32,782 nucleotides of DNA. Origin: Ruminococcus sp. (lineage in GTDB: Bacteria; Bacillota; Clostridia; Oscillospirales; Ruminococcaceae). Both the position numbers and the translations under genes were made by a program. Below are positions 1-7,281 of this stretch, in pieces. Position 1 is the first letter of the stretch, and every line of letters begins with the position of its first letter. The notes beneath the pieces were generated by a model. That model was not told where the DNA came from, did not search any database, and saw only the letters and a list, made by a program, of their open reading frames with translations. The stretch covers positions 1 to 32,782 of the forward strand of contig JAFXNC010000031.1 in assembly GCA_017529875.1 (NCBI GenBank), written 5' to 3'.

Positions 1-9
1 AGAGCCGCC

Positions 10-60
10 GCAACTTCACCTCTCTCCGTCGCCTACGGCTCCTCCAAGAGGTGAAGTTGC
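10..60. repeat. Palindromic repeat with 14-bp perfect arms
   Basis: Positions 10-23 and 47-60 are perfect reverse complements (arm GCAACTTCACCTCT). They enclose a 23-nt loop that holds a smaller CCGT/ACGG stem. No T-run follows on the plus strand, so it is not a standard intrinsic terminator for plus-strand transcription. It could be the edge of a dispersed palindromic element, or a structured tail of an element beginning before the window. A weaker AT-rich hairpin (62-68 with 74-80) followed by a T-run lies just after it. Confidence 0.6.
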
Positions 61-151
61 CAATATGTGCTTAACATATTATTTTTTGAGGGCGAGTGTC
101 CAAGATCATTGACAACTGCACAAACGGAATAAAAAAAAATCACAAAACCAC

Positions 152-180
152 TTGACAAGCGAGAAATAATGTGATATAAT
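152..180 (+). promoter_or_regulatory. Consensus promoter of the tRNA-Ser gene
   Basis: A perfect -35 TTGACA (152-157) and a perfect -10 TATAAT (175-180) are separated by 17 nt. The -10 is preceded by TGTGA, matching the Gram-positive TRTGn extension. Transcription should begin near 187, leaving a leader of about 10 nt before the tRNA, as expected for a stable RNA gene. Confidence 0.9.
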
Positions 181-197
181 CTTAATGTTACAGAAAC

Positions 198-290
198 GGA
201 GAAGTCGCCTAGCCCGGTTTATGGCGCACGACTGGAACTCGTGTATGGGTTAATAGCTCATCGAGGGTTCGAATCCCTCCTTCTCCGCCA
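198..290 (+). tRNA. tRNA-Ser (anticodon GGA)
   Basis: The acceptor stem GGAGAAG (198-204) pairs fully with CTTCTCC (280-286), followed by the discriminator G and an encoded CCA (288-290). The anticodon stem CACGA/TCGTG encloses the loop CTGGAAC, giving anticodon GGA (234-236), which reads UCC and UCU serine codons. The long variable arm (ATGGG paired with CTCAT around a 7-nt loop) is the class II hallmark of serine tRNAs. The T stem GAGGG/CCCTC encloses TTCGAAT. A consensus promoter lies upstream and a hairpin terminator downstream, so the gene appears to be transcribed alone. Confidence 0.97.
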
Positions 291-314
291 GTGCACACGG
301 TGCACCACCGAATT

Positions 315-350
315 CCGCCTTTTGCAGGATCGCAGAGGGCGGTTTTTATA
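315..350 (+). terminator. Intrinsic terminator of tRNA-Ser
   Basis: The stem CCGCC (315-319) pairs with GGCGG (338-342), with TGC/GCA pairing inside the loop, and is followed by a run of five T. A GTGCAC inverted repeat at 291-305 sits between the tRNA end and this hairpin. Confidence 0.8.
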
Positions 351-513
351 TTTGACGGCGGGGTCATTCTTTTTTGACCTCTTTTACCCAGCTGCAATTC
401 AGACAGTTCAAAATGCAGGTTTGAAGTCCAAAGATCACACAAGATCACACGAAATATCACATGAGAGCGGAACAATAAGATACTTTTTTCCAACAAACAA
501 AGCATTTAGATCC
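351..513. other. Non-coding stretch with short ATCACA repeats
   Basis: No convincing gene lies between the tRNA terminator and the convergent terminator of the next gene. The 10-mer AAGATCACAC is present twice in tandem (431-440, 441-450), and a third ATCACA follows at 456. A weak GGTCA/TGACC hairpin lies at 362-379. No recognised RNA or protein gene is visible. Confidence 0.5.
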
Positions 514-554
514 AAAAAGCGAAGTCAACACACAGATGTTGGCTTCGCTTTTTT
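514..554 (-). terminator. Intrinsic terminator downstream of the spermidine-synthase-like gene
   Basis: An AAAAAGCGAAG arm (514-524) pairs with CTTCGCTTTTT (544-554), extended inwards by TCAACA/TGTTGG. Read on the minus strand it ends in a T-run, and it lies about 40 nt after the stop codon of the minus-strand gene. The A and T flanks are nearly symmetrical, so it could also stop plus-strand read-through. Confidence 0.8.
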
Positions 555-594
555 GCGGTCAATTGTCTGCAATACACTCCCAGACCGGCATCAT

Positions 595-2235
595 TCAATT
601 CAACAGCCCACTGAGGCCTTCTTCCATGAAACGCTTGCGGTAGACCTCCAGCTCTTTGCTGATGATGTCGTCGATGACCCGCATACCCAGCACTTCGACG
701 GGAGCGTTGTCGTCGGTGAGTATCCTGTCGCCGGGGACGTAGTGTACAAGCTCGGCGGATACGTCGGTCATAAGGCTGCGCAGCTCGGGGTCGTTTATAC
801 TGCTGAGGTTCATGGCGAGGCGCTTGGTCATCCCGGGGTCGTTGGAGGCAAATAGCTCCCGGTTGGTGGAGCCGCCGACATCCGCCGTCCATACCTCGGA
901 GAACACCGCCGAGATAGTGTCAGCCAGATAGGCATTGATTCCGTCCTCGGTATCGGATCGCATATTCATGTTCACCACCATGACGCCGCCCTCGTTGAGG
1001 CTGTCCCGCACAAGGGTGAAAAACTCCTTGGAGGACATCTGAAATGGTATGGTGATATCCTGATAGGCGTCCACCATTATCACATCGTATTTGGTTTTCA
1101 GCTCACTGCCTCCGCTTTCCCGCTGGGACTTCATGGCGTTGAGATAGGCTCTGCCGTCGTAGGTGACTACGTTCATATCCTCTGCCATGTCGAAGTATTC
1201 ATGGGCAAGCTCGGTTATCTTCCCGTCGATCTCCACGCCGTCGGCTGTCATTCCGGGGAAGTAGTTCAGGCACTGCTTGGCGTAGGTGCCGGTTCCCATG
1301 CCCAGCACCAGCAGCGAGGACCTATCCCCTGCCGGGGACATAAGCGGCGCCGCCATAGCAGTATCGTAGTAGAGATAGGACAGCCCGCCGTTCTTCATAT
1401 ACACCGACTGCACTCCGAACAGCACGTTGGTGGAAAGGGCGGTCTTGCTCTCGTCCTCCTTGACTTGCAGATAGTTGTAAACGCTCTCCCCCTCGTAGGC
1501 GAGAGTTTTTTCCCAGAATGCAAATCCGAGGGTAGTGCTCGTTATGCAGAAACAGATGAACAGCACAGCACACACTGCGGTGCGTATCTTACAGCGTCCG
1601 CAGGAGATGAAATAGACGAGCCCCAGCACCAGCAGCACGCCGGAGAATATCAGGAAGGTAACAGCCGTCCCCACGGCAGGTATTGTGATAAAAGTAGGGG
1701 CAAAGGTGCCGATAATACTGCCGATGGTATTGAAGGCGCCCAGGGTGCCGACGGTTCTGCCGTTGTCCTCGAGGCTGTCGGTGGTGTATTTCACCAGTGA
1801 CGGGGTAACAGTCCCCAGCAGGAAAAGGGGATAAACGAAGATTATCATACAGGCGATGAACGCCGCCCAGATCAGGAAATTGGTGCTGACGGTAACGATC
1901 AGCAGAGCGGACACTCCCAGGATGACCAGCTTTCCGATAAAGGGTATGGCGGCGATCCATACGGCGGAGATCAGTATGCGCTTGTAGAGCTTGTCGGGGT
2001 CGGGGTTTTTGTCGGCGCTTTTGCCGCCGAAGTAATTTCCGAGAGCCATAGCTATCATTATGGTGCCGATGATGATAGTCCAGACTATCTGCGACGAGCT
2101 GAAATAGGGTGCGAGCAGCCTGCTTGCGCCCAGCTCCACCGCCATGACGGACATACCCGAAAAAAATTCGGTGAGATACAGATACCACTTATGCCGCAGT
2201 ATCGGGGCTCTTTCGTTTTTTGCTTCTGTGCTCAT
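595..2235 (-). CDS. Membrane-anchored spermidine-synthase-like methyltransferase-fold protein
   Basis: 546 aa. The N-terminal part (about residues 17-240) has seven or so hydrophobic segments resembling half of an MFS-like transporter. The C-terminal part (about 245-530) is a spermidine-synthase-type Rossmann domain. It shows the glycine motif LGMGTGT (311-317), the acidic ribose-binding segment GVEID (333-337) and the DAYQD segment (389-393), where polyamine synthases carry the catalytic aspartate. Such fused membrane/spermidine-synthase proteins are common in Firmicutes, but their reaction is largely unproven. Aminopropyl transfer is therefore a family-level guess, and a SAM-binding role at the membrane is equally possible. 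No decarboxylase (speD) or other polyamine gene is nearby. It has its own promoter and terminator and appears monocistronic. Confidence 0.85.
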   Translation of the reverse strand: MSTEAKNERAPILRHKWYLYLTEFFSGMSVMAVELGASRLLAPYFSSSQIVWTIIIGTIMIAMALGNYFGGKSADKNPDPDKLYKRILISAVWIAAIPFIGKLVILGVSALLIVTVSTNFLIWAAFIACMIIFVYPLFLLGTVTPSLVKYTTDSLEDNGRTVGTLGAFNTIGSIIGTFAPTFITIPAVGTAVTFLIFSGVLLVLGLVYFISCGRCKIRTAVCAVLFICFCITSTTLGFAFWEKTLAYEGESVYNYLQVKEDESKTALSTNVLFGVQSVYMKNGGLSYLYYDTAMAAPLMSPAGDRSSLLVLGMGTGTYAKQCLNYFPGMTADGVEIDGKITELAHEYFDMAEDMNVVTYDGRAYLNAMKSQRESGGSELKTKYDVIMVDAYQDITIPFQMSSKEFFTLVRDSLNEGGVMVVNMNMRSDTEDGINAYLADTISAVFSEVWTADVGGSTNRELFASNDPGMTKRLAMNLSSINDPELRSLMTDVSAELVHYVPGDRILTDDNAPVEVLGMRVIDDIISKELEVYRKRFMEEGLSGLLN

Positions 2236-2275
2236 AGCGTTCCTTTCAATTGATCAGATCGTTTCGTACTTACAT

Positions 2276-2304
2276 ATTATAGCACAGCGGGCAAAAAAAG
2301 TCAA
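2276..2304 (-). promoter_or_regulatory. Promoter of the spermidine-synthase-like gene
   Basis: On the minus strand the -35 is TTGACT (2299-2304) and the -10 is TATAAT (2276-2281), 17 nt apart. TGTGC precedes the -10 (TRTGn extension). The predicted leader is about 35 nt. Confidence 0.85.
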
Positions 2305-2342
2305 TTGTGACACCGGACGATGCAGCCGTCAGCAAGAGACAC

Positions 2343-2376
2343 AAAAAAGGTTATCGCTCCGTCCGGAGCGATAACC
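2343..2376 (-). terminator. Intrinsic terminator of the first transglutaminase-like gene
   Basis: A 12-bp perfect stem (2349-2360 with 2365-2376) around a 4-nt loop is followed on the minus strand by six T (2348-2343). It lies 27 nt past the stop codon of the gene ending at 2404. Confidence 0.93.
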
Positions 2377-2403
2377 TTGTATTATTTGTATTTGATGACG
2401 GGA

Positions 2404-3660
2404 TCATTCCTCAGCGTTGAGCTCGTCCTCGCGGCCTACGCCGTCAACTCTGCGGCGTCCTACCGGCCACTGGCGGTAGTCGGTGTAGTCGGCATTGTAG
2501 TTGAGGTCGAAGTCCTTGGCCTCGGCAAAGAGCGGGTCAAAGAGCTTGCCGCCCACGGTGAACCAGCAGTGGGATGTGTCGTGGCAGATATAGATGTCGG
2601 TGTAGCCGATCTCGCGGATCAAGAACGCCGCCGCAGCCGAGTCAGCCACGCAGCAGCCGCTGCCGCGCTGGAAGATATCGTTGGCGAAGGTGATCTCCCA
2701 GTCGGGGGATGTGTTATAGATGTCGGAGAGCAGTCTCCAGCGGTGATAACCGTGCTCATACATCTCCCACTCAAAGAGCTTGAGGCGCTTTTCCTCCATG
2801 GTGTCGGTGGGCTCGGTCTGTTCGAGCATGATCTTGTGAGCGGTCATCATGGTAGTGATCTTGTAGGTGTTGTAGTCGGAGACCTCGGCCTTGCCGTTCT
2901 CGTCAACGTTGATGCCGTCCTCCTGACCGTTCTTGATCATGAAACCGTCAAGTCTGTCGAAGCAGTAGTAACCGCCGTCGATCTCCTGCCAGCCGGTCTG
3001 CATAACGCCGTTCTCGTCGAAGTAGTAGGTCTCGCCCTCGATATCTGTCAGACCCTTGGCCAGGTCGCCGTGGTAGTAGTAGCGGAGGCCTTCCACTTCC
3101 TCCCAGCCAACGCGGTCGATCTTGAAGGTCTTCACCAGCTCGTTCTTGAAGTCCCCCTGACCGGTGACGTTAACGGTGGCCTCGCCGGGCTCGGTGTTGT
3201 TTTCGATCTTGATGGTGTAGTCCTTGTTTACGGTAAGCGCCTCGCCGTGGAGCATCACGATGATCTCCGGGTTGATGGGCTCGCCGGTATACTCGTAGGA
3301 TTCTTCGAGGCCGTTGAGCTCAGCCCCTGCGATATCGTCATAGGGACGCTCCAGCTTGGGAACGATGTTGTCCCTGAACTCGTCGCCGCATACCGAGCAG
3401 GTATGCAGGGTATAGCCTTCCTCGTCGTAGGTGGGATCGACTACCTTTTCCACGTACTTGTGGGTCTTGGGTATAACATCCTCATAGGTCTGACCGCACT
3501 CGGAGCAGACATAATCCGCAAGCCCCTCATGGGTGCAGTCGGCTTCCTTGATGACTTTGAGCGTATAGCTGTGGACGTGCTGCTTGTTGAGCACCGACAC
3601 CACGACGATAGCGCCGACGGCGATGAGCACGACAAGCAATGCAAGCAGAGCCTTCTTCAT
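2404..3660 (-). CDS. Secreted or membrane-anchored transglutaminase-like protein with paired Cys motifs
   Basis: 418 aa. A hydrophobic N-terminal segment (about 3-24) lacks a clear signal-peptidase site, so it may be an anchor. Next come two related Cys2 segments with C-S-x-C-G motifs (C52/C55 and C88/C91), like those repeated in clostridial surface proteins. An Ig-like segment (about 118-182) follows, then a cell-wall/glucan-binding-like repeat with the GVMQTGW core (about 194-240). The C-terminal domain (about 268-404) is transglutaminase-like, with likely catalytic Cys337 in GCC, His364 in SHCW and Asp375 in FDP. ATG at 3660 is chosen because AGGAAAGG precedes it; in-frame codons up to 3780 lie beyond the promoter. 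Substrate unknown: protein crosslinking or peptidase activity is possible. It is related to the genes at 12712 and 14468, but here a Cys replaces the Gly after the catalytic His. Confidence 0.85.
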   Translation of the reverse strand: MKKALLALLVVLIAVGAIVVVSVLNKQHVHSYTLKVIKEADCTHEGLADYVCSECGQTYEDVIPKTHKYVEKVVDPTYDEEGYTLHTCSVCGDEFRDNIVPKLERPYDDIAGAELNGLEESYEYTGEPINPEIIVMLHGEALTVNKDYTIKIENNTEPGEATVNVTGQGDFKNELVKTFKIDRVGWEEVEGLRYYYHGDLAKGLTDIEGETYYFDENGVMQTGWQEIDGGYYCFDRLDGFMIKNGQEDGINVDENGKAEVSDYNTYKITTMMTAHKIMLEQTEPTDTMEEKRLKLFEWEMYEHGYHRWRLLSDIYNTSPDWEITFANDIFQRGSGCCVADSAAAAFLIREIGYTDIYICHDTSHCWFTVGGKLFDPLFAEAKDFDLNYNADYTDYRQWPVGRRRVDGVGREDELNAEE

Positions 3661-3726
3661 TTGCCTTTCCTCTTTCTTATCATATATTCCCTTACTTTTA
3701 ACAGAGTCATAATACTGTATTTTTAT

Positions 3727-3755
3727 ATTATAATACAATCCCGCCGGTTTGTCAA
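3727..3755 (-). promoter_or_regulatory. Promoter of the first transglutaminase-like gene
   Basis: Minus-strand TTGACA (3750-3755) and TATAAT (3727-3732), both perfect, are separated by 17 nt. It lacks the TGn extension seen at the other promoters here. The start point, near 3720, lies inside any longer reading frame, which supports the ATG at 3660. Confidence 0.88.
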
Positions 3756-3886
3756 GCAAGGGGGCAGGATTTGTGAACAAATTGATATATACGGAAACAA
3801 AATGAAACTATTTGCCGTTCTCAGAGTAATTATGCCCAAAGATACAGGTTGATAATTGATTTCCCTTACAAATTACTGTTATCGTA

Positions 3887-3915
3887 TTGAAAATTTCGAC
3901 GGGATGTGATATAAT
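3887..3915 (+). promoter_or_regulatory. Promoter of the nadB-nadC unit
   Basis: TTGAAA (3887-3892) and TATAAT (3910-3915) are 17 nt apart, with TGTGA before the -10. Transcription should begin near 3921, so an ATG at 3916 cannot be used and the start at 3958 is favoured. No obvious operator for an NAD repressor was recognised between the promoter and the gene. Confidence 0.87.
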
Positions 3916-3957
3916 ATGTTATGTATACCATTACACAGCAAAAGAGGTCTTCTGAAT

Positions 3958-5451
3958 ATGAAAAATTATGATGTAATTATCGTCGGATGCGGCGCGGCAG
4001 GTCTGTACGGAGCTCTCAACCTTGACCCCTCCCTCAAAGTGCTGGTGCTGTCCAAGCGCGAGCTCACGCTGTGCAATTCCTCGCTGGCTCAGGGCGGCAT
4101 CGCCGGTGTCTACAACAATCCCGAGGATTCACCCGAGTATCACAAGCACGATACCTTCATCGCGGGCGGCTATGAGAACGACCCCGTTTCAACAGACGTG
4201 CTGGTGAATGAAGCGAAGATCGACATTGCAAGGATAATCGAGCTGGGCTGCGACTTCGACAAGCTCCCCAACGGCGACTATCACCGCACCCTTGAGGGCG
4301 GCCACGGTATGCACCGTATCTTCCACCACAAGGACGCCACCGGCTTCGAGATCGAGACTACCCTGCTGAGAAACGTCCAGCAGCTGCCCAACGTGGATAT
4401 CTGGGAGAACGCTCTCATGGCGCGTATCAGGCGCACCAAGAGCGGCTTTGCCCTGCTTGTGATGAAGGACGGCGAGTTCATACCCTGCGCCTGCCACTAC
4501 TGCATCTTCGCCACCGGCGGCATCGGCAGAGTGTACGAATATACCACGAATTCCGCTATCGCCACCGGCGACGGCATCGCGGCTGCATACAGGCTCGGCG
4601 CCGAGATCAAGAACCTCAGCTATATACAGTTCCACCCCACCGCCTTCAACAACCGCTCCACCAGAGAGTGTTTCCTCATCTCCGAGGCTGTCCGCGGCGA
4701 GGGCGCATACCTGAAAAACTGCCACCTGGAGCGTTTCATGCACAACTACGACAAGCGCCTTGAGCTGGCTCCGAGAGACGTGGTATCCCACTCGATCATC
4801 TTCGAAGCCAAGAAGACCGGCTCCGACGAGTTCTACCTCGATATCTCACACAAGGACCCTGAGTTCGTCCGCAACCGTTTCCCAATGATATACAAGAACC
4901 TCCTCGAACAGGGCTACGACATGACAAAAGAACCTGTGCCTATCTTCCCCTGCCAGCACTACCTCATGGGCGGCATCAAGGTGGATATCTACGCACGGAC
5001 TACTATCGACGGCCTCTACGCCTGCGGAGAGTGCTCCTGCACCGGCGTTCACGGCAACAACAGGCTCGCCAGCAATTCCCTGCTTGAAGCTCTCGTCTTC
5101 TCACGCAGAGCGGCATCTGATATCAACACCCGCGCAAAGGCCGGCATGAAGGAACACGTTGAGTACATCTTCACCATGCCCACCTACACCGAGCATATCC
5201 CTGCCGGACTGCGCACCGAGATCAGGCACATCATGCAGTCGGCTTACTTCGTTATGCCCGACATCAAGGCGCTTGCCGACGGCTATGAGCGCATAATCGA
5301 GATCAAGCACCTGCTGGACACCGGCAAGTACAAGCTCGACCGGGACTATGTGGAGGCGCGGAGCCTTGCGACGGTGGCCTTTATCGTGCTGGGCGAGGCC
5401 TATCAGATCGCCTTCGGCAGCGTTGATATCGACTACGAGGCCGGTTTCTGA
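3958..5451 (+). CDS. nadB: L-aspartate oxidase
   Basis: 497 aa. Oxidises L-aspartate to iminoaspartate with FAD, the first step of de novo NAD synthesis. Visible features are the N-terminal FAD dinucleotide-binding motif VGCGAAG (9-15), the SSLAQGGIAG segment, the EGGHGMHRIFHHKDATG segment, the ATGG flavin motif with the FHPT segment, and the C-terminal GLYACGECSCTGVHGNNRLASNS flavin-binding region (about residues 363-385). These fit NadB better than a fumarate reductase or succinate dehydrogenase flavoprotein, as does the gene order with nadC. The length is slightly below the roughly 530 aa of enterobacterial NadB. AGAGG precedes the ATG. The next gene overlaps by one base. Quinolinate synthase (nadA), the usual partner, is not in the window. 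Confidence 0.95.
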   Translation: MKNYDVIIVGCGAAGLYGALNLDPSLKVLVLSKRELTLCNSSLAQGGIAGVYNNPEDSPEYHKHDTFIAGGYENDPVSTDVLVNEAKIDIARIIELGCDFDKLPNGDYHRTLEGGHGMHRIFHHKDATGFEIETTLLRNVQQLPNVDIWENALMARIRRTKSGFALLVMKDGEFIPCACHYCIFATGGIGRVYEYTTNSAIATGDGIAAAYRLGAEIKNLSYIQFHPTAFNNRSTRECFLISEAVRGEGAYLKNCHLERFMHNYDKRLELAPRDVVSHSIIFEAKKTGSDEFYLDISHKDPEFVRNRFPMIYKNLLEQGYDMTKEPVPIFPCQHYLMGGIKVDIYARTTIDGLYACGECSCTGVHGNNRLASNSLLEALVFSRRAASDINTRAKAGMKEHVEYIFTMPTYTEHIPAGLRTEIRHIMQSAYFVMPDIKALADGYERIIEIKHLLDTGKYKLDRDYVEARSLATVAFIVLGEAYQIAFGSVDIDYEAGF

Positions 5452-5861
5452 TGAGACCTGGATCCGTTAAACGCGCGACCCTGACCCTCTTTGCCATAAG
5501 CTACTATATGCTCTTTACCATACTGCTGGTGATATTGCAGCCGGGAGGCTGGGTGAAGGCGCTGCTGATAATCATTTTCGGTATCATCAGCTACGGCCTG
5601 GAATGTTTCTTCTGCATCGGCAGCAATGGCAAGAAGGCCGTGTTCAGCGAGAGCGATTTCGGGCTATTCGGGTCGCTGTTACCGTCGCTGATCTATCTTG
5701 CCGCAGGGCTCATAGGGCTGCTTGATCTGCGCTCGGAGCTGCTATTTACGGCGCTGGCGGCGTTCCTTGGGCTGGTGATACACGGCTTCATGGACGGCTT
5801 TACCGGCCTCGACAAGAAGAAGCACAAGGACGATCGCAACGACAATGACAAAGGAGAATGA
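5451..5861 (+). CDS. Small four-helix membrane protein between nadB and nadC
   Basis: 136 aa, family not recognised. About four hydrophobic segments are visible: roughly residues 9-29, 34-55, 73-90 and 95-112. The tail is charged and Lys/Asp-rich (about 119-136) and is probably cytoplasmic. The ATG shares its first base with the nadB stop (TGATG), and the protein ends 3 nt before nadC, so translation is very likely coupled to both neighbours. The AAGGAG that serves nadC lies inside its last codons. The tight packing suggests a role linked to NAD synthesis or precursor uptake, but this is inference from position only. Confidence 0.8.
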   Translation: MRPGSVKRATLTLFAISYYMLFTILLVILQPGGWVKALLIIIFGIISYGLECFFCIGSNGKKAVFSESDFGLFGSLLPSLIYLAAGLIGLLDLRSELLFTALAAFLGLVIHGFMDGFTGLDKKKHKDDRNDNDKGE

Positions 5862-5864
5862 CAT

Positions 5865-6704
5865 ATGAAGCTGATGCAGTTTCAGATCGACGATATGATC
5901 AAGACCGCCCTCAACGAGGACATCAACTACATCGACGTGACCACAGACTGGCTCGTGGACGACAGCAAGGTCTCCACCGCCCGCTATGTGGCAAAGGACA
6001 CCGGAATACTCTGCGGAATCGACATCGCGCTGAGGGTCTTCACCCTCCTGGACGAGACCGCCAAGTTTGAAGTCCTCATCCACGACGGCGAACAGGTGAA
6101 CAAGGGCGATATCATCGCACGGATCACCTGCCATACAAGGGCGCTTTTGAAGGGCGAGAGGACTGCGCTGAACCTTTTGCAGCATATGTCCGGCATCGCC
6201 ACCGCCACCAACAGGTGCGTAAAGCTCATTGAGGGGACTAAGGCGACAGTCGCCGACACAAGAAAGACCCTCCCGGGGCTGCGAGCCATACAGAAGTACG
6301 CCGTGACGGTGGGCGGCGGGCGCAACCACCGCTACAATCTCTCCGACTGTGCCATGTTAAAGGACACACATCTTGACGCCTACGGCTCCATGACCGGCGC
6401 GGTGAATGCCCTGCGTCAGCAGATCGGACACACCGTCAAGATCGAGGTTGAGGTAGGCTCCCTTGAGGAGCTTCAGGAGGCACTGTCCCTGGGCGTGGAG
6501 ATAATCATGCTGGACAACATGAGCTGCGAGGATATGGCAAAGGCCGCCGAGCTCACGGATGGCAGAGCTCTGCTCGAGGCCTCCGGCAACGTCACGGATG
6601 CGACCATAAGAGCCATAGCCGAGACCGGCGTGGACATCATCTCCATGGGTGCCATAACCCATTCGGTGAAGGCCTTCGACATCTCCATGAAGATAGACAA
6701 ATAA
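5865..6704 (+). CDS. nadC: Nicotinate-nucleotide pyrophosphorylase (carboxylating)
   Basis: 279 aa, a normal family length. Converts quinolinate and PRPP to nicotinate mononucleotide, CO2 and pyrophosphate. The family signature is clear: RTALNLLQHMSGIAT, then ADTRKTLPGLR, then GGGRNHRYNLSD with the downstream KDTHL, then the phosphate-binding barrel segments IMLDNMS and EASGNV, and a terminal MGAITHS. It is translated just after the small membrane protein using AAGGAG at 5851-5856. A hairpin terminator follows directly. With nadB it covers two of the three de novo steps. Confidence 0.97.
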   Translation: MKLMQFQIDDMIKTALNEDINYIDVTTDWLVDDSKVSTARYVAKDTGILCGIDIALRVFTLLDETAKFEVLIHDGEQVNKGDIIARITCHTRALLKGERTALNLLQHMSGIATATNRCVKLIEGTKATVADTRKTLPGLRAIQKYAVTVGGGRNHRYNLSDCAMLKDTHLDAYGSMTGAVNALRQQIGHTVKIEVEVGSLEELQEALSLGVEIIMLDNMSCEDMAKAAELTDGRALLEASGNVTDATIRAIAETGVDIISMGAITHSVKAFDISMKIDK

Positions 6705-6706
6705 GT

Positions 6707-6737
6707 AAATGCCCCGTCTTTCAGTCGGGGCATTTTA
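6707..6737 (+). terminator. Intrinsic terminator after nadC
   Basis: The 10-bp stem AAATGCCCCG (6707-6716) pairs with CGGGGCATTT (6726-6735), then a short T-run. It starts 2 nt after the nadC stop. The next gene begins 19 nt later with no room for an obvious promoter, so some read-through may feed it. Confidence 0.9.
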
Positions 6738-6755
6738 TGAACTGCGGTGACAACT

Positions 6756-7262
6756 ATGGCACATACGAGACCTATAAAATGGGGCACGCCATCCTCCTTT
6801 GTATGCACGGGGATAATGTTCGTGTTCGCGGTGCTGGCATTCATCGCGGGGATACACGCCATGAACCAGCGCAACAAAGGCCGTGATGAGTGCACCGAGA
6901 AGGTCACTGCCACGGTGATCCGGTACGCCGAGAGCAAGCGGCAGCCTGTGAACAGCAAGCACAGCGCCTACACCGTGTACATGGCGGTCTACCAGTACGA
7001 ATACAACGGCTGGACATACTACGGCATGGAGTCCCCCGCCGAATCAAAGCAGTTCGAGATCGGTCAGAAGGTGGAGCTGATGCTCGACCCAAATGACCCG
7101 GACAATTTCTACGTCCCCTCCGAGAGGGCCACCGCAGGGCCAATGATAATCTGCCTTGCGATAAGCCTGATCTCGCTTATCACAGCCTTCGGTATGCTGT
7201 GGCTGAGCCTTGCGGCATCGGGAAAGTTCGACCACGGCGAGGGCGGCTGGAAAGATAAATAA
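6756..7262 (+). CDS. DUF3592-type membrane protein
   Basis: 168 aa. A hydrophobic segment at about residues 13-35 and another at about 126-153 flank a predicted extracytoplasmic beta-rich stretch. This holds the VTATV, QYEYNGWTYYG and GQKVELMLDPNDP segments typical of DUF3592 proteins, whose function is unknown. ATG at 6756 is preferred because GGTGA (6746-6750) could pair with the 16S tail at good spacing. A GTG at 6747 would add three residues. The gene lies between the nadC terminator and udp, 19 nt before the udp start, and probably shares a transcript with udp. Confidence 0.75.
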   Translation: MAHTRPIKWGTPSSFVCTGIMFVFAVLAFIAGIHAMNQRNKGRDECTEKVTATVIRYAESKRQPVNSKHSAYTVYMAVYQYEYNGWTYYGMESPAESKQFEIGQKVELMLDPNDPDNFYVPSERATAGPMIICLAISLISLITAFGMLWLSLAASGKFDHGEGGWKDK

Positions 7263-7281
7263 ACTTACAGGAGGAACAGCT

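Noticed and set aside
109-114. A second TTGACA upstream of tRNA-Ser
   Set aside because: At 17-18 nt downstream there is only an A-run and no -10-like hexamer; the TTGACA at 152 has a perfect partner.
2320-3852. Long plus-strand open frame opposite the first transglutaminase-like gene
   Set aside because: It is the antisense of a gene with clear signal, domains and promoter. Its Val/Leu/Gly/Asp-rich product looks like a translated complement and has no ribosome site.
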